From Ryuthela nishihirai (lineage: Eukaryota; Arthropoda; Arachnida; Araneae; Heptathelidae): 64,000 bases of DNA. Every line of letters begins with the position of its first letter. Within the stretch, counting starts at the first letter, position 1. The notes under the pieces were generated by a model that ran no database searches, had not been told where the DNA came from, and saw nothing but the letters and a program-made list of their open reading frames with translations. Location of the stretch: NCBI GenBank assembly GCA_038380435.1, contig JAWZYU010000001.1, positions 14,364,001 to 14,428,000 of the forward strand. The letters are read 5' to 3'. Of the stretch, positions 1 to 10,859 are shown one piece after another. Position numbers and translations under genes: made by a program.

Positions 1-1260
1 TGCCACAAAACACACACACAAAAAAATCGGATCCATGAGTGCAAGAGATGCGATGGGAAATAAAAAGGGAGAAACCATGTGCAGTAGAGAGAGAGGGAAT
101 GGCGAAAGAGCACACTTTGGGAATGATCTGGTTGCTAGGATTTCCTCTTTCTCCTCCCCTCGGCTTTCAGCTCTTTAATCCAACTGTTTACTTTCCCTAA
201 CTAAGTGCTTTAGTTCCTGCTCCTTCGTGATCTTCAACCTAAGCTCTTTCTTGAAAAGCGATTTATTCTTTTATTTTCCATCCCAAGGACAAAATAACAG
301 CCTTTTATAAACTCTGAGTAAAATAATAATTGGAATATGTGCATATATATACAGAAAGAGAGAGAGATAAATCTCCAGTAAATTATGCTTTAAAAAGTTT
401 TAAAAGTAAAAGAAGTTTTTGGAAGAAAAAAACAAATTCCTATTTTTTTGTGCTTCATCTTTTTATTTGTTATGCAAACCTGAACTAAAGAAAATGATTG
501 GTGTTTACGAATGAAAGCCTTTAGTGTAATTATTTTCTCTCCTTGGCGTTGTTCTACTGTTCTACGAAGACAGAAAACTGAAAAAAAAAACATTCTATAT
601 TTGCATATTTTTTTTATAATGCCTTCGAGTAAATTATTGCTAATTGGAAACAACTCTTAAGTTTAAATAATTCATATTTAGTAATAACCTTGCTTTCACC
701 TTCCTTTATACTTCCGTGTTCATTTCGCTGATGCTAAACAAAAAGTTTTTCGATTGCCTAAAAAGCTTGTCCATTATCAACAACAAGTTCAAGTTATCCT
801 CATCAAGACAGTTTTAGTATTGAAAGAGAGAGTTGCCGGTATATTTTGATACTGCCATTTCTAGAAACGTTCTTTCTCTTTTTTTCTATTCATCTAAGAA
901 TTGGAATCTCACATTGGCTTTTCGTATCGAGATAATATTTATAAAAAGGCTAAAAAGAAGTTCTTCTGTGTCTTTTATTTCAAATAAGAAATAGAGAATT
1001 AAAATAATCACGTAATGTACTTGGTTAGTAATACAGATGGTTTACCAATTGTTTGGAAATTATTTTGATAACATAAAACGAATTTATGATTATTAAGAAT
1101 GGACTGCGTACAGTGGAATTTTAATTTTCTAGGGATCCCTTAAATCCACACCAGCTCTCTATCGTATATTAAAAGTTTGATTTCGAACAACATCTTATAG
1201 AAACTGTTGAATATTAGTTGTTAATGTAAGAACGTCTTTAAATCAATTAAGTTATTGTAG
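1..1260. other. AT-rich stretch, nothing recognised
   Basis: No coding pattern, RNA gene or repeat family could be identified. The stretch holds short purine runs (GA-rich near 355-368) and poly-A/T tracts. The only open frame of note, 390-653 on the minus strand, is lysine- and phenylalanine-rich, as expected by chance in AT-rich DNA. Confidence 0.5.
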
Positions 1261-1262
1261 TA

Positions 1263-1407
1263 GGAGCTGGGGTGCTCAATCGGTAGCGCACCAGGTTGGT
1301 AATCTGCAGTTCTCAAGTTCGAGTCCTGTCTGGGTCAGTGATGAGATTTATCTCCGCAAATCTCCCCGCCCTCAGTCACTAGGGGACACCGATGGGCTTG
1401 GATTAAT
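1263..1407 (+). mobile_element. SINE A fragment, tRNA head, 3'-truncated
   Basis: The tRNA-like head is visible with an A box (about 1270-1287) and a B box (GTTCGAGTCC-like, about 1316-1326). The family body follows until 'gatgggcttgg', where homology stops and unrelated AT-rich sequence begins. Losing the 3' half while keeping the head points to a later deletion rather than the usual 5' truncation of retroposition. Confidence 0.8.
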
Positions 1408-1625
1408 GAAACGTTTTTTTTTTTGTGTTGTACAGGTACTAATGAAATATTACTACTTGCATTTTTCCGATCATCATTAGTTCTAATTTCGACTATTAGA
1501 TGGTGCTGAGGATGCAACATGAAAAACTTCATTCTCTTTGAAAAAGATATTCTCCAGTTGAAATAGAAAACAATGTTTTGCCATATTCACAGAAGGGGAT
1601 ATGTTATCCTCCTAATTGATGCGCT

Positions 1626-2007
1626 GGGTTGTTTTACCTGTTAGAAGCATTTTACTTTTGCGCACAATGGGCTCTATGGTTATATATCACAAGGACCACA
1701 AGGGCTCAGATAATGTTGGTGAAAGGGCTTTGTTTCTGTTAGGAGACAGATGAAAGGCTCCAGCCAAGGTCATCAATCGTGTTAATCAACGGCACGGAGT
1801 ATGGTGCACCTGCACACTGAGCGATACTTTAATGTCTTATCAGACGGACGGTGGCCTTTCCAAGCCAATCAGCTTCCACCTTCCCACTGGCGGCTGAACG
1901 AGAATTAGCGGATAGAATTTTCAGCGCAGGAATAATTGGGACTGAAACCTGGGAACTGCAGATTACAAGCTTGGCGCGCTACCAACTGGGCAACCACTCG
2001 CCTCTTT
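1626..2007 (-). mobile_element. SINE A, old diverged copy
   Basis: The whole body can be followed on the minus strand from the 3' tail (ggttgttttacc, near 1627) to the tRNA-like head (about 1935-2005). It has many substitutions and indels relative to the young copies, and no convincing TSD. It is clearly older than the copy at 2128. Confidence 0.75.
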
Positions 2008-2127
2008 CTAGTTGATAAATAATAATCATTGAAATTATTTATGTTATTTAATAATTAATTGATTACAATAATTTTAACCTGCTACTGTGCTGCTCATTTT
2101 TAGTGAACTAACGAATTAAGTGAAAGG

Positions 2128-2510
2128 GTTGGGTTGTTTACCTCTGAGCGGCACTTTTTTGCATACCATGGGCTAAATGGCCAGGTCACATGGACCCCGA
2201 AGGCTCAGAGAAGGTTGGGGGAGGGGACCCACTGGAACAGCTGTTGGGAGACAGATGGTAGCCTCCCGTCAAGGCCATCCAGCGTGTTCTTTAACGTGCA
2301 CAGGGTATGGCTCTCCCGCACACGAGGCCACGGCTTAACGTCCCATCCGATGAACGACAGCCTTTCCAAGCCCATCGGTGTCCCCTACTGACCATGGGCA
2401 GGGCGGGGAATTTTGCGGAGATAAATATCAACGCTGACCCAGCTGGGACTCGAACCTGGGAACTACAGATTACGAGCCTGGCGAGCTACCGACTGAACCA
2501 CCCCCGCCCC
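2128..2510 (-). mobile_element. SINE A, full length, young copy (type copy)
   Basis: A non-autonomous tRNA-derived retroposon of about 383 bp. Read on the minus strand it starts with GGGGCGGGGGTGGTTCAGTC and carries a pol III A box and a B box (GGTTCGAGTCC). The tRNA part most resembles elongator tRNA-Met: GGTAGCGCGCCAGGCTCGTAATCTG has a 7-nt anticodon-loop equivalent reading CTCGTAA, where Met tRNA has CTCATAA. A roughly 300-bp body follows with the well-kept block CACGTTAAAGAACACGCTGG. The 3' end is GGTAAAACAACCCAACCC rather than poly(A). Perfect 12-bp TSDs (ttaagtgaaagg, 2116-2127 and 2511-2522) flank it. Antisense open frames of about 87 codons occur in every young copy and are by-products of the shared sequence, not genes. 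Confidence 0.93.
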
Positions 2511-2522
2511 TTAAGTGAAAGG

Positions 2523-3097
2523 AAGGAACTAACGAATGGTGATTCTGAGGAATTTTCGTCATACAGGGGTTTTTCTCTGATGTTCCGTTAGATGATAGAA
2601 TTGTTGGTATTAAACTTACCGAGAAAAGTGTATCATATTTCTATACATTATATGGTTCGTTTAGTTTTTAATGTTTAGTTTTGTTACACTATATTGTTCG
2701 TTTTGTTTTTAATTTATACTGGAGTTAGGAATTAGCATATTCTTTTTATGGGGCATTCTTATATATATCGTCAGTTAATGAGTGGTTTAGAATCACAATA
2801 AACAATTTCAGTTTAGGACCCTGATACAGATGTCATCATGAAACAAACCTGTTCTATTCGCAGGAAATTTCTATGTGGCACTTACATTAATGCATGAACC
2901 AGTTCCCCGTTGCTTTATCTCTAATAAGAAATGAATCCTGAAATAATTGTAGATTATATATAATGTTATACATTACCTGAAGAATGCAATGTCTCTGTTT
3001 AAATGAAACTGATAGACAGATTCGGAAAAGAAAGTCAGAATAAACTGAGCTGTTTCTGCTATGACAAATATATCCACAGAGTGCCTTTCATTCCAAA
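2523..3097. other. Spacer, nothing recognised
   Basis: AT-rich sequence between two SINE copies. It contains two loosely similar TTTAGTTTTGTT-like blocks (about 2655-2710) but no gene or named repeat that I can support. Confidence 0.4.
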
Positions 3098-3109
3098 ACC
3101 ATTTCTTTG

Positions 3110-3480
3110 GGTTGGGTTGTTTCACCTCTGAGCGGCACTTTTTTGCACACCATGGGCTAAATGGCCAAGTCACATGGACCCCGAAGGCTCAGAGAAGGTT
3201 GGGGGAGGGGACCCACTGGAACAGCTGTTGGGAGACAGATGGTAGCCTCCCGTCAAGGCCATCCAGCGTGTTCTTTAACGTGCACAAGGTATGGCTCTCC
3301 CGCACACGGGGCCACGGCTTAACGTCCCATCCGACGGACGGCGGCCTTTCCAAGCCCATCGGTGTCCCCTACTGACCGTGGGCAGGGACATTTGCGGAGA
3401 TAAATCTCAACGCTGCCCCAGCTGGGACTCGAACCTGGGAACTACAGATTACGAGCCTATTATCTTGACTGAGCCACCCC
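3110..3480 (-). mobile_element. SINE A, nearly full length
   Basis: Young copy with the complete body. About 10 bp are missing near the 'gggcaggg(cgggg)' segment, and the anticodon-arm equivalent is altered (attatcttgac). 12-bp TSDs accatttctttg lie at 3098-3109 and 3481-3492. Confidence 0.92.
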
Positions 3481-3492
3481 ACCATTTCTTTG

Positions 3493-4141
3493 AGTTAGTT
3501 GTATAATTTACGATTCATACTTAGGATTTTGCAAGAAAGAAATATATCAAAGGACAGAACTTAATAAAGAAGCACACACAAATGAACATTCACTAAAATA
3601 AAACTGCTTGTAGAAAAGCAAAGTATCAAGCATGAAATACCGGCGATGAAGTCAGTTAGTTGCTGTAAACGTTTAATTAAGGCGATAGCATTCCACATTT
3701 CATTTGGCAAAAATGTTTGTGTGCTTCTAGTTAGGGCGAGTAGAGGTTATAGGTAAAATGGCCATTTGATTGCAGACAAAATGTAATATACATAGTAAAT
3801 CCCGTTTCGTTTTAGATACAAAAAATGCAAATAGGAATCATCCAGATATGGTTCAGAATTATCTATATTAATAATAATATTATACATATCTTTATTTCAA
3901 AGGTGTTTCTTTAAAACAATTTTTCTTCAGTACTTCTTGCCTCCCTTGGCAAATAATTTGATAATCGTCTCAATTGAAATAAAGCTCTTGTAAAATTCAA
4001 CTTTCACTTAATCCATTTCTCTGAAGGTGAATGTAATCTCTGAGAGCCGTCAAACGAGAGATACCCTGTTCGAGAAATGATGAAATTTTCGCACTTTTTC
4101 ATTATTGTGGAGAAAAAAGGAAGCTTGGTTTCGCGCCGTTT
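3493..4141. other. Spacer, nothing recognised
   Basis: AT-rich DNA without a supported gene, RNA or repeat. Confidence 0.4.
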
Positions 4142-4149
4142 CCCTATAG

Positions 4150-4540
4150 CGGTTGGGTTGGGCTGTTTTACCTCTGAGCGGCACCTTTTTGCACACCATG
4201 GGCTAAATGGTCAGGTCACATGGACCCCGAAAGCTCAGAGAAGGTTGGGGGAGGGACCCACTGGAGCAGCTGTTGGGAGACAGATGGTAGCCTCCCGTCA
4301 AGGCCATCCAGCGTGTTCTTTAACGTGCACAGGGTATGGCTCTCCCGCACACGGCGCCACGGCTTAACGTCCCATCCGACGGACGGCGACCTTTCCAAGC
4401 CCATCGGTGTCCCCTACTGACCGTGGGCAGGGCGGGGAATTTTGCGGAGATAAATCTCAACGCTGACCCAGCTGGGACTCGAACCTGGGAACTGCAGATT
4501 ACGAGCCTGGCGCGCTACCGACTGAGCCAACCCCCCCCCC
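4150..4540 (-). mobile_element. SINE A, full length
   Basis: Complete copy whose 5' end is a run of C on the plus strand (about 4530-4543), an expansion of the usual CCCCCGCCCC head. TSDs ccctatagcgg/ccctatagagg lie at about 4142-4152 and 4541-4551. Confidence 0.92.
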
Positions 4541-4555
4541 CCCTATAGAGGAAAG

Positions 4556-5434
4556 TAGGGTCAAGCTCGTAACCAAACACACACATTTTGTCTTTTGAAA
4601 TTAAAGAACCTTAGTTTTTTGCCCAGAACTTCAATTTCCCATCATAGTATATTGCTAGAATTATTAACATTTTTTACGTACCTGTTCCATATGCAATTCT
4701 TTGCCTGTACAATACGTTTTCGTAAAAACAAGTCACAAATTGATTTCTCTGCATGCGATTGAACACCGTCAGTTCAGAAACATGCCAATGGATTCTGATT
4801 GGGGATTCTTTTTTTTTTTTGTTGATACTTTTGACAATTTGATTTTTGAAAATTGATTTGAAATTTAAAATTTAAAATTGTAAAAAAAATTAAAATTGAC
4901 AGATTATCATTAGGAGGAAAAGGCAGAACAACAAATTCCCGGAATCACACACTTTTTTAGTTGTTTTAATCGTTTTCACGGTTAGTATAATTTAGTGTTT
5001 TTAACAGTGACAGATTTTCTGGCGTTTCGAATCTGTTACCCGAATAATTAAAGTTTCAAATTAGTTCAACCACTGTCTTTGTGATCCTGTTGTATAGGTT
5101 TTGTTTAACCCTTCTTCTGTAATGCATAAGTCGACTTAAGGGGAAACAAAAAACTGAAACAGGCACGTGTCTAGCGTCTGGGGCATCAAATGATATACCT
5201 TCTGTCTATATATATATATTACGATGCCATGAAACTTGCCTAATCTATGGGTTACAAAATATTTGAAAGTAAAGTCACACATTTACGATATTGCTATTCG
5301 TGAATGCAGTAAGATAATCACAACAGAAAAAAAAGAAGTATGGCGTACATCGCTGCCAGCCTTCATGCAGCAATATAGGAAAATGAAATGGCTGCACATT
5401 TATAACGAGAAATGTAAAATTAAAAAGAAGTATT
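4556..5434. other. AT-rich spacer with short internal repeats
   Basis: Contains a TTT/AAA-rich low-complexity segment (about 4810-4890, alternating aaatttaaaattt blocks) and a short TA run (5207-5219). The 67-codon plus-strand frame at 5236 has no domain I recognise and is best treated as chance. Confidence 0.4.
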
Positions 5435-5448
5435 TATAGAGGGACGAA

Positions 5449-5836
5449 TTTAGGTTGGGTTGTTTTACCTCTAAACGACACTTGTTTCGCACATCATAGG
5501 CTAAATGGCCAGGTCACAAGGACCCCGAAGGCTCAGAGAAGGTTGGGGGAGGGGACCCACTGGAACAGCTGTTGGGAGACAGATGGTAGCCTCCCGTCAA
5601 GTCCATCCAGCGTGTTCTTTAACGTGCACATGGTATGGCTCTCCCATACACGGACCCGCGGCTTAACGTCCCATCCGACGGACGGCGGCCTTTCCAAGCC
5701 CAGCATGTCCCCTATTGACCATAGGCAGGGGCAGGGAATATTTGGGAGATAAATCTCAACGCTGACCCAGCTGGGACTCGAACCTGGAAACTATAGATTA
5801 CGACCCTGGCGCGCTACCGACTGAGCCATCCGCCCC
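5449..5836 (-). mobile_element. SINE A, full length
   Basis: Somewhat diverged complete copy. 14-bp perfect TSDs tatagagggacgaa lie at 5435-5448 and 5837-5850. Confidence 0.93.
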
Positions 5837-6029
5837 TATAGAGGGACGAAAAGTTAACAAAAAGTTAATAACTTAGTGGCAAAACTATTTGACATTTCAT
5901 CATATAAATGCCCTAATTTTTCTCTCAAAGGTGAAACAGATGATCCTTTTGTATCCAAGGATTTTAAGAAATGTTTTATCTGTTGACTTGAAGGCTATAA
6001 AAAGTTTCGAAAACAAAAGGAAGAGTGAG

Positions 6030-6275
6030 AATTAAGAGTAGCCAAAACGAGTTGCACAGGAAAGTCTTCTTTGGAAACGGCAACCGAACAACAGAGACGT
6101 GGGTTGCTCATCGACTTCTCCAGTATTGCTGTTGGAGAAGTAAACCATAACAGCATCCATAAAACCAGAGGGAGAAGCATGCTCCTCACGAGCGGCACTT
6201 GATACCAATGGCAGGAGCATGGAACAGGATAGAGTGTCCGACATATCTTCTGCGGCAGTGAGGGGCTATTTTGGA
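6030..6275 (-). other. Possible coding exon (uncertain)
   Basis: An open stretch on the minus strand with clearly higher GC than its surroundings. It encodes about 75 residues, including AAEDMSDTLSC near the start and SCATRFGYS before a TAA. A frame stop sits just upstream, inside a sequence that could act as a splice acceptor (pyrimidine-containing, ending AAATAG). Composition is mixed rather than low-complexity, unlike the chance frames elsewhere. I recognise no domain. It could be an exon of an unknown gene, a decayed retrocopy or chance. The larger overlapping frame at 5995-6363 is Cys/Phe/Leu-rich and less convincing. Confidence 0.2.
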
Positions 6276-6399
6276 AGATATAGGTGTAGTCGTGGAAATA
6301 GATGACGCTAAGGTAGTTGACATAACTACAGATCGTATGGAGCGACAGAGAAATCACAGCCACCGTCAGAGGAATGGATTAAGTGAAATTGGAATTTTA

Positions 6400-7035
6400 T
6401 AAGAGCTTTATTTCAATTGAAACGATGATCAAATTATTTGCCAAGGAAGACAAGAAGTATTAAAGAAAACTTATATTAAAGAAACATACTTTTGTGGTTC
6501 AGGTTATCTAGGACATAATGTTTCTGCATTTTCTTCTGCTGCAAATATTCTTTATTTTTTGCAGAGCTTTTCTGTTGCTAGCCTTCAGATAAATTTCTCC
6601 AGGCGATTTTCTTAAAGTCTTTCGAGACAAAAGAACATCTGTTCTATTTTTAGTATCTTTATAGCTTTGGGCAATGGAATGAAGAGAAAGCAGAGGATCT
6701 GCATTACCGAAACGTCAAATAGTTTGGTTTTTGAGTCGTTTTGCATTACCACTAACGCATTTGAGCCATTGGTGTTTTTTCCAGTTGGGGCTCTTTCGTC
6801 CTCATGCAAAGACCTCTCTACTGTCTTATATTTCTTGCTATAAAGACGGGTCATTTTTATTTTACTATCATTCGACGTGATAGGAAGTGACACAATACAG
6901 CAGACCGCTTTTGTCTATTTGGGGAATATTTTTTGCTATTTCGCCAACCGCGCCATCATTAGGGTGTGAGTTTTTCTTCACATCTTACCTAATGTAAATT
7001 GCGTGACATCGTCAGAATTTAGTAAAACGCATACC
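6400..7035. other. AT-rich spacer, nothing recognised
   Basis: No supported gene. A 93-codon minus-strand frame (6612-6893) has no motif I can identify. Confidence 0.4.
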
Positions 7036-7037
7036 CC

Positions 7038-7586
7038 TCGTCTCCATAAATTAAAGAAGAACATAATGTTATGTCACTGGGAAGCTAACTTTGATGCTCT
7101 ATAACTTCTAAAATAAGTTTTTTTTTGTTTGTTCAGAAAAATGTGATAGCAGCTGAAGATCTCACACAAATATATCAATATCTCGTTTTTTTTAACAATA
7201 TTCGTTCACTATTTAATGAATTATGAGAGTTTGAATATTTAACAATAACAACGCCAGTCACCAATATGGACTTCATAAATTAATTAAAACTTAGTAATAA
7301 ATATTGCATCAAAGCGTTTAATAAAATAAATCTATATTTTAGAAGTTTGTGCAAAGATTCCTTTCACTATTCATCAGTTTTGTATAAATTTCTTAAGATT
7401 GATATTTTATTATTAAATACTCAGATTTATTAACTGATTAAATTTGAACGAATAGTGTTGAAAGTAGGAATAATGGTATATTGGAGATCTTTATCCGCTA
7501 TCACATTTTTCAAAACAAAAGCTTATTTTAGAAGTTATAGAGCTTCGACATTAGCTTTCCATTTACACAGCAGAGGGTTGTTCCTT
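7038..7586. mobile_element. MITE with long TIRs (family M3)
   Basis: About 550 bp. The left arm (ccataaattaaagaagaac..., then gaagctaactttgatgctc, cttctaaaataag) pairs with the right arm (cttattttagaag, agcttcgacattagctttcc, agggttgttcctt). The same family occurs at 53555-54014, where TIR ends and TA flanks are better kept. AT-rich interior without coding sequence. Here the last ~17 bp of the right TIR are missing at the junction with the next unit. A non-autonomous Tc1/mariner-type element is the best fit. Confidence 0.6.
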
Positions 7587-7705
7587 CTGGTTTCCAAAAA
7601 TTAAGGAACAACCCTCTGCTGTGTAAATGGAAAGCTAAAGTCGAAGATCTATAACTTCTAAAATAAGCTTTTGTTTTGAAAAATGTGAGAGCGGATAAAG
7701 ATCTC
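7483..7705. repeat. Long near-perfect inverted repeat (hairpin)
   Basis: About 104-bp arms (7483-7586 and 7603-7705) differ at only a handful of positions, with a 16-bp spacer ctggtttccaaaaatt. The innermost part, agcagagggttgttcctt with its complement, is perfect. The arms are the right TIR of the preceding MITE and the left end of a second unit in opposite orientation. Confidence 0.9.
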
Positions 7706-7778
7706 AATATATATATATATCCTTATCTCTACGTTCAGCGCTATTCGTTTAGAATTTAATGAGTCGTAGAAATTTGAA
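7587..7778. mobile_element. Second, partial M3-type MITE unit
   Basis: Starts with the family terminus ctggtttccaaaaattaagg and follows the TIR (aactctaaaataag-like block, then attcg...aatttaatgag...gtttgaata-like interior) before stopping near 7778. Either a truncated second insertion or an inverted duplication of the first element. Confidence 0.55.
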
Positions 7779-7780
7779 TA

Positions 7781-7848
7781 TATGTCCAGCATTTGTGGCA
7801 TCAAAATACATTGGTTTCCAAATATCAATGCCACAAACGCTGGACATA
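7781..7848. repeat. Fold-back, 21-bp arms
   Basis: Arms tatgtccagcatttgtggcat (7781-7801) and its complement (7828-7848) differ at one position. The 26-nt spacer includes tggtttccaa, the same sequence found at the M3 MITE end. Confidence 0.85.
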
Positions 7849-7854
7849 TTATAC

Positions 7855-8980
7855 CTTTTCAGGTTTTCGCTTCCAATTGGATTCGACTTATGCATTATGT
7901 GATGACGGTCTAACCATATAAAAGCAAAACAAATATTCTATGTCAGTGGGGTAGCCAGGTTGGATATCAGGGGGGAGCAAGCACAAAATAAAAGATCCAT
8001 ACAAAGTGGTCAAGGGGAGAGAGGGCACTTAAAAAAGAGCCGCTCCACTAGCAAGTCTTGTGAGAATTAATATAGACAATTTTAACAATAGACATAAAAC
8101 AACCTCATAAAATGAAAACGTAACGTAAACTTATTTTTGCAATATATGTATATAGCGCATATTAAATTGAAAAATCCAAGATCTAACTGAATTCCGAAAC
8201 CCTAACCCCTGGTTAGAGGCATAGAACTTAAAATAATAATAATAGTAATAATAATAATAATAATCAGGGCAGAATCTAGAGGGGATGGCAAGGGGGACGA
8301 GCTCCCTCTAGATTTCTTCTAGATTCGGGCCTGATAATAATACATCTACCAGGTCTTGAAAAGACTGACCCTTGTTTTTTTTTTATCATAGTCTTAATCA
8401 TATAGACATATTAAAAAGTTGTTGAAATGGCGCCAAAAATTAATACAAAAATTTGGAAAAAGCTTGATAAATACTTACAAGATCCCAGTTGATAAAATCT
8501 GAAAGATTTTTATTAAAGCACATCGATAGGTAACAGAGAAAAAACTTTTAATGCACAAAATCGATAACACAAGTCAAAATAAAATCTTTGGAATATCTAG
8601 TGTCAATTTGAAAATCTCTCGCGGCACACAGTTTGCGAGACACTGGTGTAGACAATGGATGAACTGAGCTTAAAACGGCATCATTCGAAACACAGGATAC
8701 CGTATCTCGCTGTCAAAACGATTAAACAAGAGGGTGCAAGATTCGGTGAATTCTTCAGCCTTTGCTTCTACTACTGCTGTGCCATCTGCTAACTACATCC
8801 ATTGGCACATTTATCAACTGATACCAGTAGTAAATAGTGCAAACAAAAAAAACAACTTCTGCTAGTTTTCCCGAAATATGATCTTTCATCAGGAACGCAA
8901 AAAAATGAGAACTTTTCTAATAATAGAGTAGTGAAGGAAAATTCATGGTCTAGAAAGAACCATAATATATATCGGATATT
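7855..8980. other. AT-rich spacer with microsatellite and small fold-back
   Basis: Holds an (AAT)n-type run (about 8231-8264). It also holds a fold-back at about 8265-8334 whose ends (atcagggcagaatctaga and tctagattcgggcctgat) resemble the TIRs of the MITE at 35958-36282, so it may be a very small derivative of that family. Otherwise nothing recognised. Confidence 0.45.
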
Positions 8981-8982
8981 TA

Positions 8983-9145
8983 TGACCGAGTGGTTAAGAG
9001 TGTTTTATTTGCCAATCGAGACCCAGATAAAGTAATAATGTTTCTCTTCTTTCTTATCTTTCTGCTAAAATCTCACAGATCTTCTCTGAGATCTATTACA
9101 CAGGTTCCTGTTAGGTACTCGGTACTAAACAGAGCTTGAGGGAAA
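8983..9145 (+). mobile_element. SINE B, heavily decayed
   Basis: The A-box-like gaccgagtggttaag (about 8988) and the 3' body (ctgctaaaatctcacagatcttctctgagatct... caggttcctgttaggtactcgg... agcttgaggg) align with the young SINE B at 31502, with many substitutions. No TSD visible. Confidence 0.6.
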
Positions 9146-9149
9146 ATTT

Positions 9150-9482
9150 ATTGATTTTCCTTTTTGAGTAGTAAGCTACGATTTCGAAAAACATTTCTTT
9201 TGTTGATAAGCTTTTAAAAGAAACTCTAGAAAAATAAGTAGTAGAAAAAAGAAGTATTCTCGTCGGCGTAAAACGGAATTAAAATGCTTTTTGTGTTCCA
9301 CGCTATCGTTGGTTTTCAAAGAATACCATTTAATTGATTTGCATGCAACAATGAAGAGAACAGTGCTTTCCGATCAAGTAACATAATGAAATACATTGAT
9401 ACATAAAAGAAACATAATTAATTTAATAATAGAAAATCGATCCTAAAGCTTCCACTTTAATAAGAAACTAAACTTTAGTAAT
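9150..9482. other. AT-rich spacer, nothing recognised
   Basis: No coding, RNA or repeat signal that I can support. Confidence 0.4.
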
Positions 9483-9691
9483 TATCATCATCCTCATCAT
9501 CATCCTCAAGCAGCCATGGGCTACGGAGGTCCAACCAGACCGTGAAGTTTAATTCTCCAAAGCATATCTGTCCTGAGCTACATCTGCTGCATCCGACTAC
9601 TGCACACCAATTCTAACAAGGTCCTGTTTGACATTGTCTGCCCAACGTATCCTAGGTCTCCCTCTCTTTCTGAGACCTCTAGGCACACTGT

Positions 9692-9946
9692 TCATAACCC
9701 TATTCGCCAATCTATAATTACCAATACGGGCAACATGGCCAAACAGCGGAGTCTCTCTCTGCACAATATGCTGCTTAAAGGAGGTTGCAGACTCCTTTGC
9801 CTAACCTCATCATTGGTTACAAAGTTAAACCACCTAATACCCAAGATACTGCGTAAGCATCTAGAATCACAAGCATCTAGTTTCCTGTTATCTTGTTTAC
9901 ACATCGTCCAAGTTTCACTACCATAACTAACCCTAGAAAGAACCAA
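9692..9946 (-). pseudogene. LINE R copy 1, C-terminal domain remnant
   Basis: Encodes YGSETWTMCKQDNRKLD, then RCLRSILGIRW and NDEVRQRS, the region after the RT thumb in CFDP2/RTE-like endonuclease-RT proteins. The frame is lost after CRERLRCL, where the sister copy reads RLRWFGHVARM. Dead fragment. Confidence 0.8.
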
Positions 9947-10254
9947 ACTATTATACAGTTTAATTTTAGCCTTTAGGTGAATACGTCTATTTCTCCACTA
10001 TCTCCATAGATTCTTAAAAGTCCCGGCAGCAATCCTTATTCGTCTGTTAATCTCATGCAGCACATCACCAGTATCTGTTACACAGCTCCCAAGATAATTA
10101 AACTGTGACACCTGCTCAAGACTGCAACCATTCAGATTAACTGAATCATAGCCTGCCTGACCAATTTTCATCACTTTAGTTTACTTTCTGTTTATAACCA
10201 AACCTACTCTACTACCAGTCTCCTCAACGGTTCGAATGAAAGAGTTCATCTCAT

Positions 10255-10753
10255 CAACATCACTTGCCAAAAGTGCTAAATCATCAGCAAAATCTAAATC
10301 AGAAATTCAAGTATCTCCAGACCATTTAAGGCCAAAATCTTTCCCTAGAAATGAATTTCGCATAACATAATCAATAACCAAGCTAAAGAGAAAAGGAGAC
10401 AAAATGCACCCTTGTCGAACACCAGAAGTAATGCTAAACCAATTGCTACCAGCCTTACCAACTCTCACACACGACTCAGTGTTATTATAGAGAGCTTTCA
10501 TTATGTTAACTAACTTGTCAGGTATACCATATGATCCCACAATCAACCACAGATTATGACGATCAACAGAGTCGAAAGCTTTTTTGAAATCAACAAAGCT
10601 AGCAACCAAAGGTTTCTGAAACTCTAAACATTTCTCAAGAATCTGCCTAAGTGAAAATATTTGATCCACACATCCCCTACCACTTCTGAATCCACATTGC
10701 TCATCACGCAATTGCCTGTCAACCAGATTCTTAATTCTATTAAGCACAATCAT
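10255..10753 (-). pseudogene. LINE R copy 1, reverse transcriptase core remnant
   Basis: The open part (10307-10753, 148 codons) shows GFRSGRGCVDQIF, then SFVDFKKAFDSVDR (RT motif A with the catalytic Asp) and SGVRQGCILSPFLF (motif B). Just downstream, with the frame interrupted, the nucleotide sequence at about 10260-10300 reads DLDFADDLALLA, the catalytic FADD box. Family assignment to RTE/CFDP2-like endonuclease-RT rests on these motifs. The enzyme would copy the LINE RNA at a nicked target, but this copy cannot encode it. Confidence 0.85.
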
Positions 10754-10859
10754 GGAAAGAACTTTCCCTGGAACAGAGAGTAAGCTGATGCCCCTATAAT
10801 TATCACAAGAACTGCGATCACCCTTTTTAAAAATAGGCAGTATGAATTGTTGGATAATT

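Larger units (their letters stand above)
9484..10856 (-). mobile_element. LINE R copy 1 (RTE-like), 5'-truncated
   Basis: A non-LTR retrotransposon read on the minus strand. Its 3' tail is a (GAT)n-like simple repeat (9484-9509 on the plus strand as catcatcctcat), as in RTE-type elements. It covers the reverse transcriptase fingers/palm, the FADD box and the C-terminal region, and ends abruptly near 10856 inside the RT domain. This 5' truncation is typical of target-primed integration. No clean TSD could be fixed. Confidence 0.85.

Noticed and set aside
5995..6363. 122-residue minus-strand protein with possible membrane segments
   Set aside because: Cys/Leu/Phe-rich shadow of the overlapping, more plausible frame. 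No conserved pattern.
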